Below are positions 23,976-37,500 of a stretch of DNA of 64,000 nt, in pieces (position 1 is the stretch's first letter; each line of letters begins with the position of its first letter). The stretch lies in assembly GCA_013396995.1 (NCBI GenBank), contig VWZP01003889.1, positions 1,651,526 through 1,715,525 of the forward strand, read 5' to 3'. A program made the position numbers and the translations under genes. Source of the stretch: Dicaeum eximium. Its lineage: Eukaryota > Chordata > Aves > Passeriformes > Dicaeidae. Below the pieces are notes generated by a model. That model ran no database searches. It saw only the letters and a list, made by a program, of their open reading frames with translations, and was not told where the DNA came from.

Positions 23976-26900
23976 CTGGAAAAAAAGAAAAATAGAATGC
24001 AAAAGCAACCCACCAAACAAGAAAACAACAAACCCAGTATCCACTTATGTAACTGGCAGGCATCAGCAGAGCCACTTGGGGCGGTTTGGACCAAGCAGAA
24101 AGAATAGAGAGGATGGGGCTGTGTCCATCTTCCCATCCCAGTCTCTGGTCCTGCTTCTCCAGCCTGCTTGGCCACCCCAGGCTTGGATGCTGGCTGATTT
24201 CCCTGCTGGTTTGCTGCAGCTTTAGTTAGGGAGATGGTCAGGGCTTGTTGTCCAGGCAAATCGCCAAGGGGCAGGGAAACCAGGAGCATGGGTTTGGTCC
24301 GTGCGGCTGTGGGGCTCTGACAGCCGCTGCACAGTCTGGCCCCACTTCGGATGCCAGCAAAGGGGCAGCACTGGAGCTATCTGGGACTTGCTAACTGGGA
24401 CTACAAGTGCTCTTTGTTCCCTGCTAAAAACACTCCGTGTGGTTTGGGATCACGAGGCGAAGCAGTTAAAAGTGGGGAGAGGAGAGAGAGTCGACACTAG
24501 AGTTCCTCCTTTTGCATTTTCCCCCTCTCGAAGGGTGGATATCAGATAAAAATGCTGATCTGTTCAGTTTGGGTGCAGATGAGGCAATAGCTGTTTCTTC
24601 TCGTTTGAGCCTCAGGCAAAGAGTGGGAGTTGCAGGGGAGGTAGAGCCGCCCGAGCGTGTCCGTCTGTCTGTCTGTCTGTCTGTCCCGCGGCCAGTGCCC
24701 GCACCCCGTGGGGAGCGACCTCGGGCTGATGTGCCCTTGGCTGGCACAGCCTGCAGAGCTGCACCCCTTCTGCAACACCCCGCACTGTGGCAGGCCCTTA
24801 CCCCTCCCCTGAGCCGGGAAACACCATTGCAGAGGTGCATCCTCTTCGTGGTGGGTCCTGCCTGCCTGTGGGCATTGGAGAAGGGCTCTGGCGTGGTGGG
24901 TCTCCCTAAAAGAACCGGCTCTCCTGGAGATGGGACAGACACAGCAAGTCCCTGAGTTCATTAAAGTTCTGGATGGAAACGGAGCAGCTGTGGCCGCTGA
25001 GGGAGTTTGGAGAGGGCTGGAAGTTTGGGGAAGGAGAAGAGCATGAAGGAAGAAATACTTCAGGGGTGGTGGGGAGCAAAGGAGGTTCAGCTCGGGGTAT
25101 TCTGGGATTTTTAATCCATTAGGCCAGGGAAGAGCCGTGTAGGCTGAGCAGGACTTTTCACTGATAAAAACCACAGGGGAAGGGGGCGCGGCGGGATTCC
25201 TGCCCGGAGGAATTGCCCGCGGGCAGCGCAGGAATGAGCGAGAGCCTGGGAGCACAAAGCTGTTTATCGGTGCTGATTTTCTGCCCTTTCAACTGCTGAA
25301 GGCTGTGAGGAATACAAAGATTAGATCTGGGTTCTTAAAATCTGGCTGTTTGTTTGGTTATGGGCTTGAGTAAAGCCTCCTTTGGGGAAAACCTGCGGAG
25401 TCATGCAGGCGGCTTCTGCCTTCAGTGGCTAAACAAGGCAGGATCAGCATTCTGAGGACACTTGGAAGGCGACAGCGGGTGGGGGCCACCAAAAGATAAA
25501 CTAAGATCGTGCTTTTTGTCTTGCCTGGGTCTTGTTGGCTTTTATATATTGCTGAGTGGCTCCTAGCATGAGGGTTGTTTCGTAAAGAAAAATAAATGCC
25601 ACGGCCTCGTTAAGTTGATCCCAAATCACTTGCACAGTCTGCTGCTTGTCTTGTGGGGATGCAGGATTGCTCACTGGTCAACAGGAGCAGAACTTTAACC
25701 CACCATCTCTGCTGCCTGGGTTTCTGAGAAGTGTGCAAGAGTTGCAGTTAGTGTTTTGCAAACAAAATGGTTCTTACTGGAAACGAGAAAACCTCAACCA
25801 GCCCTTGGGGTCTCTCAGCAGGTTATTTGAGAATAACCAGCAGTTCACATTTCTGGGCTAGGGTTTCAGACAAATCACTGCAGCATGGCCTGACCCAGAG
25901 CATCTTCATCGGGTAGAACAACTATCCCAAGCAGCAGCTCCAGCCCCCTGGTACCTAAGGCTCTGAAGGAGAGTACCAGCAAATGCTCAAAACACAGCTA
26001 CTGAGTATTGTACACACCAAACTGCTCTTGCCATCACTACTCCTTGCACTGGGCAGTTTCAGTGCCTGTGCCTTTATTCACTGAGCAATAAGCCTCAGTG
26101 CTGTCCACTAACATGTGGTGCGTACAGCCTGTGAACTGTTTTCATTCCTGAAAATAAAAACCAGTGGTCGTGTAAGGCAAGTTGGTTTTGGCTTTGCTGA
26201 GAGAGGCATTGACCAGCAGACACAAAAGCAATTGTACTGAAATGTACAGCCACTCATTTCTCCTCCAGAGCTTTCCTTGAAACAGTCCAAAACAAGCTTC
26301 TACAAAACAGCCAAGTTCATGTGAAATCAACAGGATGTGGAAACCTGATCTTCTTCAGGCTCTTGCTTCTTGGGAGGACACTCTAGATTTCCTTGTGAAC
26401 TTAGCTTTGGGGCATTAGTTACTAAGTCCTGCTGAGCAGAAATTGCTTAAGCAGTAACTCATGGGTCACACCAGTTCAGACACATGCCTAAGATCAGTTC
26501 ATTAACACACTTCTAAAGCATGTTGAGTAGATGAGCTCTGACTTCACAGAATTTGAAAATAGTTTGAATCTGCTTGTCCCGGAAAATACTTACAAAAATA
26601 GACACAACTATGGGGCCTCTAATGATCCACCAGGTATTGGCATCAGTGTTAATGTCCCAACACCTGTAAAAATAGAAGAGAAGGTGCAGCCAGTTATCAA
26701 AACATTGGTATCTTTTCAAACAAGTTTAGTCTGTTTTGCACCTTAGAGAGGCCCCTATTCTCTTTTCTACAAAACTAATTTCCTTTTCTCACTGAGCAGT
26801 ACAACGTGTCTGACAGAAAACTGCCCACCTGCACTGGACAGAAATAAGTCCTTCCCTTAAAGTACAAACACTGTTCAAAATTTTGAAAGGGAGAAGAGAA

Positions 26901-28466
26901 AGAAACAAAGTTTCACTGTTCAGAAAGTTAAATACAGATACTGAAAACATCGTGGTCTGAATTCATACCTGAAGGCTACCTCCTACCCTCAAAAATGCTC
27001 AGATGGGATTGGAAGCTTTTTCTCGTGTTGCTCAGCTGTACCTCTACTCACACCCACACTAGGATCCAGGCTCCCACCACAGCAGGATGTTGATTGATTT
27101 ACTTGCTCCCAGCAATTAGAAATGAGCAGGACCCCATGGAACAGCCTGCACAGGGGCTGCATGCTCCCCCTGGCATGCCAGCTTCCCCCACTCCATACCG
27201 CTTACCCAATATTTTCATGGAGTTGCCTAGCAGTGGCCCATGCAGCCACAAACACCATTGGGGCACCTGCAATTGGAAAAACCAGTTACTGCTTCACAAG
27301 TCCCTCCCAAAGGCAGAAAAAACCCAGTTGTTCCCACTGGAGGGAGAACCAGTACCCCATCCGAGGGCGATGAACCACCAGAGGAACTTCCTTTCCGAGA
27401 AGAAAGAAATCACCAGGAGAGTGTGGAGGTACAGTCCTTCCACAAGGAGCCAGCTGTAGTTAGACATGATGCAATACTGAAAGAAGACCATGGTGAGCTT
27501 ACAGCCAGCCTGAGGAAAGAGAAGATAATTAGCTCCTGCCTGGGTTTGTTCCTACCTTCTAACAGAGACAGAGAGCTGTAAATTAATCTTGGCAAATAGA
27601 GATTTTATAGCAATTAGGGGACTAAATGGGTGTCCTCGAGACAGGGGTTCACATGACAAGAAAGCAGAGCTGGCACTCCTAAATGCATTAATCAACTGCC
27701 TCACTAGAAGAACTGAATGTCTCATGGACACTTGGATTCAGGTTACAGTCTCGGGGGAATTTCACTGTTACTACCTTCTTAGTACCAGTAACACAAATAT
27801 CACCTTAGAGAAGCATATTAATATATTGTCAATCCTTTTTTTCCCAAGAAAAGCAGTTGATAAAGACAAACTAAAATGTTCTCAAAATGTTATTTTTCTG
27901 CAACAAATATCCAGCAAAACCAGTGGGATAAAACAAAACAAAACAAGCCTATTTTTCTTCCTCTCCCTAATTCTTATCTTTATTTTAAAGCATTGACCAT
28001 CATCTTCAGTGCTGCTCACCCCTCCTCACACCCAAATTTTCAAAATAGTTTGCTGCCAATAAAAAGAAAAAGGCAAAAACCTTTCAAAATTCGGGAGGTC
28101 CCAGACTCTCTGAGTGCAAGCCCTTATCTTACTATCAGGTCTCACACTGCAGTGTAAGTCAGCAATATTTAATGTGCTCTCAGAGAAGGGGCAGACCATA
28201 CCTCTCTTCTCCAATAACCCCTCATGATGAATATAAAGCTGGGATGGATATTTCCTTCCCTGTACACTAAACCCTGCTAGGATCCTGCTGGGAAATTGAG
28301 GGGTTGAGCAAGCTGGTGAGCAGAGGGTTACCGTGTATGCCCCACAGTAATTTGTGTCTTCAGAGGAAAACAAGACAGCATCCTTGATGAAGTTGGATGA
28401 GGCTCGCAGAATGAACGATGTGAAGAGATGCATGTGGATGTAGTTCCTTGTGCAGCGAAGCCTTCT

Positions 28467-28502
<36 letters not shown>

Positions 28503-31500
28503 ATCCAGTGAAGTGACATTCCTCACCAAAGCAAGGAACCTGTGGCTGTAAACAACAGGTTTCAATCCTTAGTAGTGATAAACTGACAAATGAAGAACAG
28601 TGTTGTTCTGTCTATGAAAGGAAGCCTAATGCATTTCCCAAGAGGGGTATCCTAGAGAAGACCTTAAAAAGCTACAGTCATATCTGCTCCACTCAGGTAC
28701 TAAAACAAGCTCAACATTGCCAGGAAAATTGTGATTTGATGCCAATATGCTTGTTCTAGCATATCACCCTCCCTCCTTTCTGGAGTAACATGAAACCAAG
28801 GTGTTTATTCACACCTGGATGAATTTATTTATTCTGCCAGCACAGTGCACTTGTGCCTGCAGTCTTTTCTGTATTAAATCTCCACATGGTCTGTGTCCAG
28901 AGGCCATGCAGCCTGAATATAAATTTGCAAAGTAGTTTGGTTTCCTTTTGCCCAGAGGTGCCGCCCTAACATTTACTGTAAGGGAAATTAATTTCACTGA
29001 ATAAGCAGCACAGTACAAATTCCAGGTTACAGGGATGAGTGAAGATAAGCTGAATGTCAGATTGCTAATAGAAACCTGAAACACTTTGTCAGAAGTCAGT
29101 GCAGTGGCACTCAGAGCAAAGTTTTAGCCACAGTCTCAAGTGGGGAAAAGAGCAGCAGGGGGAAAAACATTCTGCCCAAGGGACACTGAAATAATGGGAA
29201 GACCTCATCAGGGAGTTGGTGCAAATGCCATTTGCAACATGCATCCAGCTACGATTTGGAAAGTAAAGGAGAGCACAATATAATGAGCAGCCCTGACATT
29301 TTCTGGGAGACAAGATTCAGAGATAAATTTTGTCACTGATTTCTGTGAAGGTTTTCAGATATACTTCAATTTTTAGTTTGCCGAGAAAGTCAATAGAAGG
29401 ATTTGTGTCAGCTGAGATGACCAGAAGTCCTGGCCAAACACAAACCAGAGATGCTTCTCCTCACCTAAAGGAGGCCAGGATCACTAAAGCTATCATCAAC
29501 GTCACAAGGGAGGTGCAGTATCCGATGGTGTACATGGTCTTCAGGGTCATGAAGTAGGAACGCTGCAGGGGAACATAAAATCACATCTTTACCTTGTCTG
29601 CCTGGTAGAAATCAGCCCACACCAAAAGAAAGATCCCCCCTCCTATTTAATGAATAATTGGCTACTGAAATTTCACCCTAAGCAATCACTTCCAATCGTT
29701 TGCAGGAAGTATTCATGCTGAAACCACCAATAGCCACAGCCCCGCCTGGGTTAAATCACAACATCAATCAGTCTCTCCTAAAAGGGTTTTTCCCCAGGGC
29801 CCCAGAGCAGCAGATCTGTGGTCATGGGCACTCAGACTCACTCTGGCCTCGTTGGTTGTGTCGTTGACATTGTAGCCACAAGCAATGTCGGGTCTGGGGT
29901 ACGGGTCTGACCAGCCCTCACTTGTACAGTTCCGGTACACAAAACCTGCGTGGCAACAATAAAAAGAGACAGAATGGGGTATGACCATTTCCAGTTTTAT
30001 CTTTGTTGTCCTCCGGGTTCAGTCGCCATGCAGGGTTGCTCCAGGAGCCAGGAGAGAGTCTTGCCCCAGGCAGAGCACTCTGCATAGCTGGAGGCAAAAC
30101 GCAGCTGAGCTGATTCTGTTGATACTTGCCCAGTGTACTTGTGTGGGTCATAATATTGTTTGTCCACTCAGGGGCGACTGTGATGGATGTGTTTTTATTA
30201 ATTGCAGCATAAATAATACTGCTCAGTACATCTGGTGTTTCTTGGCCACTCTTCCAAGATCAGCAAACACATGACTTGTTCAGTCACAGATTCAAGCTCC
30301 ATGCAAACCTGATACTCTGCTGAATGCTCCCATCTCCTTACTGTGGTTTGTAATGCTCCAAATAGAACACAAAACTCTAGATGGTCACAGATTTTCAGTA
30401 AGATTTAAATGAATACTAAAAGTCTTTTCCCCACACTGGGCATTATTTTACACTGTTGATTTCCTTGCTTACTTGCAAATTAATGGTTAGGAAGAAATTC
30501 CCTCACTTAAGCTCAACTTCTGGAAAGCTGAGTACTTGAGTCCAACTGTGTCCCTTGTGGCTGTCTTCAGGGAAAAAAACAGACATTTGCAGAATTCAAC
30601 TCATTTTTTGGACTGGTATCCACAGAGGGCAGTTTGTCTGATCCTCTTCTGCTGGGATGGCTGACTTTTAGACACCTAATGCTGAATGAGATGAATGCCC
30701 AGCAAGTTGCATATGGCTGAAGAGGATAGTTTTAAACTTGTCCATATTAATGTTCCACCCTAAAGTGGAAGTGGGAAGTCCTGCCCAACACCACTTACAG
30801 TGTCACTGTAAGAAAGTGGCCCTAGCAGGCACGTATGTTATGAAAACTTTTACAAAGAAGTAAAACCACTGCCCACTGTCCTAATCACATTGATCACTCT
30901 GGTAAGAATCATACTTTAGAAACATGGAGTGAAATCCTGGCTTTGTTGCAGTGATGGCAATGCTAGCAGGTATTTAAAGGGGAGGTGAAACCAGCAGTCC
31001 TCCTTAGTACAAGCCTTGCCAGAGGGCACCATAAAAGTCTATTTTTTCCCCACGCATTTAGCCATGAGGACTTTAGGATGTCTGGCTCTTGCAAAACATC
31101 CCTTCAGTGCTGAGGGAACTGAGGGAGATGAATATGCAGCAGTGTTTGGCAATGGTTTATCCTCTTTGGAGCCCTGCTGGAATTGTCAGGACAGAGACAG
31201 GGCTCCTGCTACTTCTGGGCTAATGCTGGTGACCTGACAGCATGTCTGCACTTGATTTGAACTCACCTCTGTAAGCCTGCAAGGCACAGCAAACATGCTT
31301 AGAACCCTGAGTGGGAAGAGCTCTGGGTGTGTCCTTATCAGAGTATTATTCTGATGCTTTTGAACATCTTGTTCCAGCTTAGTATCTTTGAAAGGGCCAG
31401 GCTTGCTTTATAAGCCAGGTTTTCTATGTTTTGCTGCAGTGCAGCAATGACAGGAAAGAAGCAGCTCTCCCAAAAGGTTCTCCCCAGCCTGTCTCGGCAC

Positions 31501-34500
31501 CCAGCAAGGGGGTGGTGTGGTGGCAGATTCTCTACTTCAGCATCAACTATGAAGACACACTTAACTTGGAGCAAAGCATTGTGCTTGTAAACGTGCCTGT
31601 GACTGTTTTGTGCTCCAGGCTGTCCAAGCAGATCAGACAAGAAGAAGTGAAGTTGTGTGTTGGTGTGCACATGCCAGTGCCTTGCAGTGCAAAGCATGGG
31701 AGATTATGCCAGGCACATCATATGGATGGACACCAGGAAAATTTTAACAATGCGCCTTTGTTATGGGTGACACTAACACTGGGAAAACCTCAGCATGTCC
31801 CACTCAGAGCAGACTGGAAGTCTGCATTCTGGTTAAGGATTTGGCTTGGTGTTTACTGGTACTTTGGAATTGCCCAGGCAAGAAGGAACTCTGGCTGAAG
31901 GGATATCTGTGGAACTGGGGCCATCTGATATGGCCTTTGCCTCTGAATCCTCGTGATTGTCACACCTTCCTTTATTCCTTGCCTAAGACACCATGATCAG
32001 TTCTGTTACTTGGTTCCAGATAATTTTGTTTCTTTGGTCTGCTATGTAGAAAGGGACCAGACAGCCTGGGCTGCAAATTCAAGTCTAGATGTGAGCACAG
32101 AGACCAGGGTTTGGGCAGAGCTCAGAGCCATCCACATGGCTTAACATAAGGGCCTTTGGCATTTGTGGCTGCCCATCTGCTTTGTAAGTGGTGATGAGAG
32201 AAAACCTTTGCTTTTCTTTTGAAGCAAGCAGATCTTTGTTTTTCTTTTTCAAAATTGTTTCAAACGGGGCAATGACTGTAGCAGTAAATAAACTCTGGAG
32301 TCACAAGCCAACCACAGTATAAAATCAAAGAAGGAGGTGGCCATGAGAACGAGGTTAAACTGTTGCTGACTTTGACCCAAATTGCCAGATGCAGAGTCTG
32401 AAATAAGATGCTAATTATGATAGACCAGGTCTTGGGGTTCTGTTTTGAACACTGTCACTCTAATTATTGTTTATCAGCTTCTCGATAAGGAGGGCAACTA
32501 AAGTTTAAGCTGATTACCTCCAAGATAAGGCAGTGAACATCTGAGATGTAATGATGACCTTTGGATGTACAAATTCCTGCTTTCCTCGCCGGTGAGAAGG
32601 CCAGAGGCAGGGAGCAGTTCCCTCTAGTGGCTGTACCAGCAGGGATTTCAGTTACTGCACTAAAGGGATCACTGTGCTAAAGATGTAGGTGCCAGACTGA
32701 TGGTTTCTTCAGCGATCTAAGTAAGCCTTTGTGTAGTGTATCCTTTGGCTTTAAACCAGTTTAAAGGGCTCAAAGGGCAGATAATGTTCCTGTGTACAGA
32801 AGGTAGCAAGGTTTTTATTTTAATCAGAGTGGCTCATGTCTGATTTCATTTAAAGAGCACTAAGTGCTTCTCCTCTGAGTTATGTAATCTTTATTAGACA
32901 ATCTAATACTTTGTCTCCTCTTCCTCCCTTCATAAAATGAATCTGTCTGCTGTTCTGTAAGTACTGGACCTCATTAATCTGTGCCCTATAACTGAAGAAT
33001 GCAAAACCCTCTTCTCATTTGAATCATTAACTCCCTAAAGAGAAACGTAAACACATTTCTTAGGCATAACTGAAAAGCAGAAATGAACTGAAAGCAGGCT
33101 TACTTAATAGCTCATGATTACTGAAGTCTACTGGGAGTAAATTTCACTTCATTTATACCTTAGATATCCCAGAAAAAGGACAAAAAGCATTGCTTGAGCT
33201 CACCTCTGTTTGAGTGAATTGTTTGGTGAGCCATGAAACCTGAATTTCCATGAGAGTGTGCCACTTGTATGGATCCTGTCACAGGCAAGAGAGAAATCCC
33301 CAGTGCAGATTTCCTCTTAATGGAGGCAAAAAAGGGGATCTTTTCTGCCTGCCTAGCTGGGTGTTTTGCCAAAACTCATGTGAACCTAATGCTGTGTGAA
33401 GTTTTGTCGCCATCAAGCTCCTCTGGTACCAGCCATTGGCTTAGGAGTTATTTAAAGGGAAAGACAGAAATAAACACACAACCTGAGTGGAGAAAACCCT
33501 TTTCCTTAAGAACCCATGCTAAAAACCTGGTTTTCATGATAGCATTTAATTCCTGCACTTTTTTTCCATCTGGCTAGAAAAAAACAAACACTTAAAAGAT
33601 CTTGCTACTTTAATTCCAGTCTTTTTCATGTTTATTTTAGAGTCGGGAACAGACCTGCTAAGTAACTATCATTCTTTATAAGAAGGAGGGAAAAAATTAA
33701 TTTCAGATTCAGACCTGATTGTGGCATCTTTGTAAATAAATAAAAAATAAAGTGTTTAATAAATAAGTGTTTAATAAAAATCACCTGGGCAAGAAAAGCA
33801 TCATTTTAGCATTACCTTTTGTCCCAGTCAGCATCTGAAAGAATTCAGGGCAGTGAGCTTTGACAGTCTGTCCCACAGTGGATGAAGGCCAGCAGCTCAT
33901 GTTATCCCACATTCCAGCACATCTGCCTGGGGGGGCAACAAGGAAATACCATACAGCATCTCCCAGTGACAGAACACCATGAAACTTCTTCCAACAATGA
34001 AACACTGGGAGACGTCTCCAAGCAGCACAACAGCATCCAACATCTCCCATGGACCAAGGCAGCTACAGGAACAAAGATGCTCAGTGCTCTGAAAAGCAAG
34101 CTGGATGAGACAGAGCAAGTCCTCCTGAGACCTGGATAGGACAGAGCAGGTCCTGATTGCTTCAAACCAGCCCCAGCGAGCTCCCAGACCTGTCTCATTC
34201 TTGTCATTGATCCCACTGGTTTCTACTATTCACACAAATTGCAATTAGAATCATAACTACTGAGTGGACCTGGAAAGATGAAGGAAATCAGATGGGAATT
34301 TTGAAACTTATTTTCAGTCTTTCTAAAGCTTTCACTTTGAGTCATCCTAATGTTTTCCTTACATTATATTTTTGTAAATATCAAAAAATGCAACTAGATG
34401 ACCCTGCATGAGCAGGGAGGTTGGACCAGATGATCCATTGGTCACTTCTAGCCTCACCCTTTCTGTGATTCTGTGACTAGGAGTTTAAAAAGCTTCAGGA

Positions 34501-37500
34501 TGATACAGATCACTTAAATCACAGACTATTCTGAGTTGCAAGGGACCCACAAAGAGAGTACAACTCTTAAGTGATGAATGGCCCGTTTGGGGATCACACC
34601 CACAATCTAGACATTATTAGCACTATGCTCTAACCAGCTGAGCTAATCTCATCATCCTGGGGAAAGGATAGAGAGGAACAGTATCAGTGTCTTTCTTTTA
34701 TCACCATAAATACTCTTTCACTGTGCTCAGGCTGTGATGAAGTGAACAATGCCAACACACCACTCACTGAGCTTGGCTGCCCAGACTCACCCCATTTCCC
34801 TCAGTTAGGTGCAAGGGCTTCTTATTTTAAAGATGGGCTTGTCATGGTCCCCTCCCACAGTCAGGGAGGGAGGGAGACTTTTCCAGCTGCACCCTCAGCT
34901 TGACTGTACTGCCTTCTGGCAGGGCTGGTGGAGATGCATCAGGTGGCCAATGGAGCAGAGTATGATGATGATCTCTGCTTAGACATCTTGCTTAGGTGCT
35001 GGATGCTGGCATGGATTAATTTTGGCCTGAGGTGCAGAGTGTTAGTGGAGAAAACCTACATTTGATGCTCTTTGTACCAAAGAGAAACTGCAATCCTACC
35101 ATTTCTTATTTTGCTCATCTCCAGATACAGGTTGAAATCATTCAGACTCATTCCCTTTTGCCTCCACTCCCTGTCAGTGGTTTTAGCACAGCCTTCTTTG
35201 AGGTTTCTGCAACATAACAGGGGAAAAAAGGCCACTGGGGCATGTCAGGACCCCCCTGTGCCTGCTGTATCCGGACGTGTGCCATCTGCCCTGCGTGCTC
35301 CCTGAAAGCTGAGGGGAGGAAGTGCTGACCAAGCAGTCCCCTCAAACACTTCATGCTTTATAAGGCCAACCTCCATTAGCCTGACAAAAATATTTACATT
35401 TCTAGAAATGTATTGATTTCCTTCTGTGCAACAGTCCTAGTGCCTGAAAATACAGAGCTGTTCACAGCCAGGGTGGCACCTCAGCCCTGGTGTCCTCCCT
35501 GTGCCAATGTTTATAAGTCTTGCAAAGGATTTACTTCAAAGCAAAAGTTTAAAGGCAAGCAAAACTTCACCTTGGGTGATATTTATGACTTAACGTGCTG
35601 CATTGTTTGGTTTATCAAACCTTCATGCTAGCACCACAGGCATAAAACCCTGAAATCAGACACAATGCACAGAAAAACCTGGCAAAATTATGATGTTGGG
35701 TGGTTTCCATCCAGGAAGAGAAAACAAAAACCAGCCTATTCCTCCTGCAGGTGGGCTTCTTGCCACTCCTCGTGGATAAAAGCCGGTGTCTCCCACCCCC
35801 AGCTAGATAAAGAGCCTCAGGGTGGAGACAAAGCACAGCAACATCTCCCTCACACAGCCCTGTGCTCTTTGGGATCTCCCTCAAGCAGCACTCAGAGCAT
35901 TCTCCCAGCAGCAATACACGGTGTCATCATGGTCAGGGGTTCCAGGTCTCCAGCAGCTTCCCTGCCCTGCTTCTTGCTCCCAAGAGAATTTACTTGTCTT
36001 CATTCATGCACAAAAAAGAGCGTAACTGTGACTTAGGTTAATATTACACTGCTCGCTTTCTCAAGCTAATGCTGTCATAAGGGCAGAGTCCCTTTTCCTT
36101 TTTACTGCAGGAGGATAAGAAACACTCATTGCTCAGGTATTTTGTGCCTGATTCCCCAGCAGTGAATTCCTTTGTGCCATCTTCACAGCGATGTGAGCAC
36201 TGCAGCAGAGATGGCAAGGTGGGAGCTTGTCCCCTGCTTTGTCCGTTTTCCTGCCTGTGCCAGTCAAAGCTTCTGGGGCAGGTGTGGGAAGGACGAGGTG
36301 TGGAAGGTGCCACACACCCTGCAAAGACACCTTTCTTCCACTCTGCAAAGACACCTTTATTCCTCCCTGCATGACCCACCAAGGGTATGCACTGAACTCC
36401 TCAGCTTTGTTTCTCTCTTCTTCAAACTGAAATCCTTGTATGGGATTTTCTCCACATGGACTTCAGGCATGCAGATAGCTTAAAGGCTGGAGGTATTTTC
36501 AGGTGTGTTATTTCCCAGAATAAAAGCATTATTGTCTAATTTACCAAGGTAACAAACCCCTCTTAGAGTTTGGTAGAATTTTAGGTAGAATTACCCCGTT
36601 TAAAAATTCCAATAATGAAAGGCCTTGGGTGAATTTTAAGATGTGGATCCAGTTTAAAATTGGATCAAGTCTCTGCTGAGAAGCTACTATTTGACTGAGA
36701 TAAAACAACACCCTCTGTAAAATGGTACTGCCTGCTAATGCTAGTGCAGGTCCACACCTGCATGGTCCTGTGGAGTATTACTTGTCTGCATCTGCTGTGG
36801 AGCTCTGGTGCCAAGGAAACACAGAGCTGAACATTAGAGCCATCTCACAGGATCAAAGCAGAAAAAGAAATAGGCTGACAAACCACCCTGCTCTTCACTG
36901 AAGGAAACAAACTACATTGGTTTATTCATATCATTAAACTTCTTACATGCAATGAGCCAGATCTGCCTTGTGGAGTACCTGGAAGCCTGCCATAAGGCAT
37001 CCTGTCACTGCTACGTGGCTGTAATGCCCTGAAGCTGTGCTCACATCAGTCTGCAAGGGACAGGAATAAAACAGTGACAGAGTAAAATGCAAGGCATCCT
37101 AAGAAACCAGGCAATAGATCTTCCCTCAGTTCTGTCCTTGGGCCAGGTCATAGTGAGACTATTCTGTGTCTCCAACACTCTCTGTTAGAGAGGAAGGCTT
37201 TGAAACTGAGAGAACACCTTACCTCTAGCTCCACATGGTAGCCTATCTGTGGCCAGGATAGCCTGCACACAGCACACCCCTAGGAGCTCCTTCCCTTCTC
37301 ATCTGGTGAGAACCTTGCCCATGTTACAGTGCATGGAAATCACCCAGAACCTGTTCAGTCTGCGAGATGCTGTGTGTGACACAACCCCATCCTTAGTGGC
37401 AGGGGCTGGTCACACACTAAAAATACTCACATGTGCTGCCTACACCCAATGCTCTCTCTGAGATGCTGACCCAGCAGCTGCCTGGGGGAACTAACATGCA

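Noticed and set aside
24542..25255. 237-residue minus-strand open frame in an SCTR intron
   Set aside because: Same-strand intronic frame over a CpG-rich, microsatellite-bearing patch; the tetramer repeat stays open in several frames and no domain is visible.
31431..31898. 155-residue plus-strand open frame inside an SCTR intron
   Set aside because: Antisense to SCTR, no family resemblance, no splice or promoter signals.
34580..34655. Functional tRNA-Ile gene
   Set aside because: The B box and stems are decayed and the sequence continues into a CR1-like tail, so it is a SINE head, not a tRNA gene.
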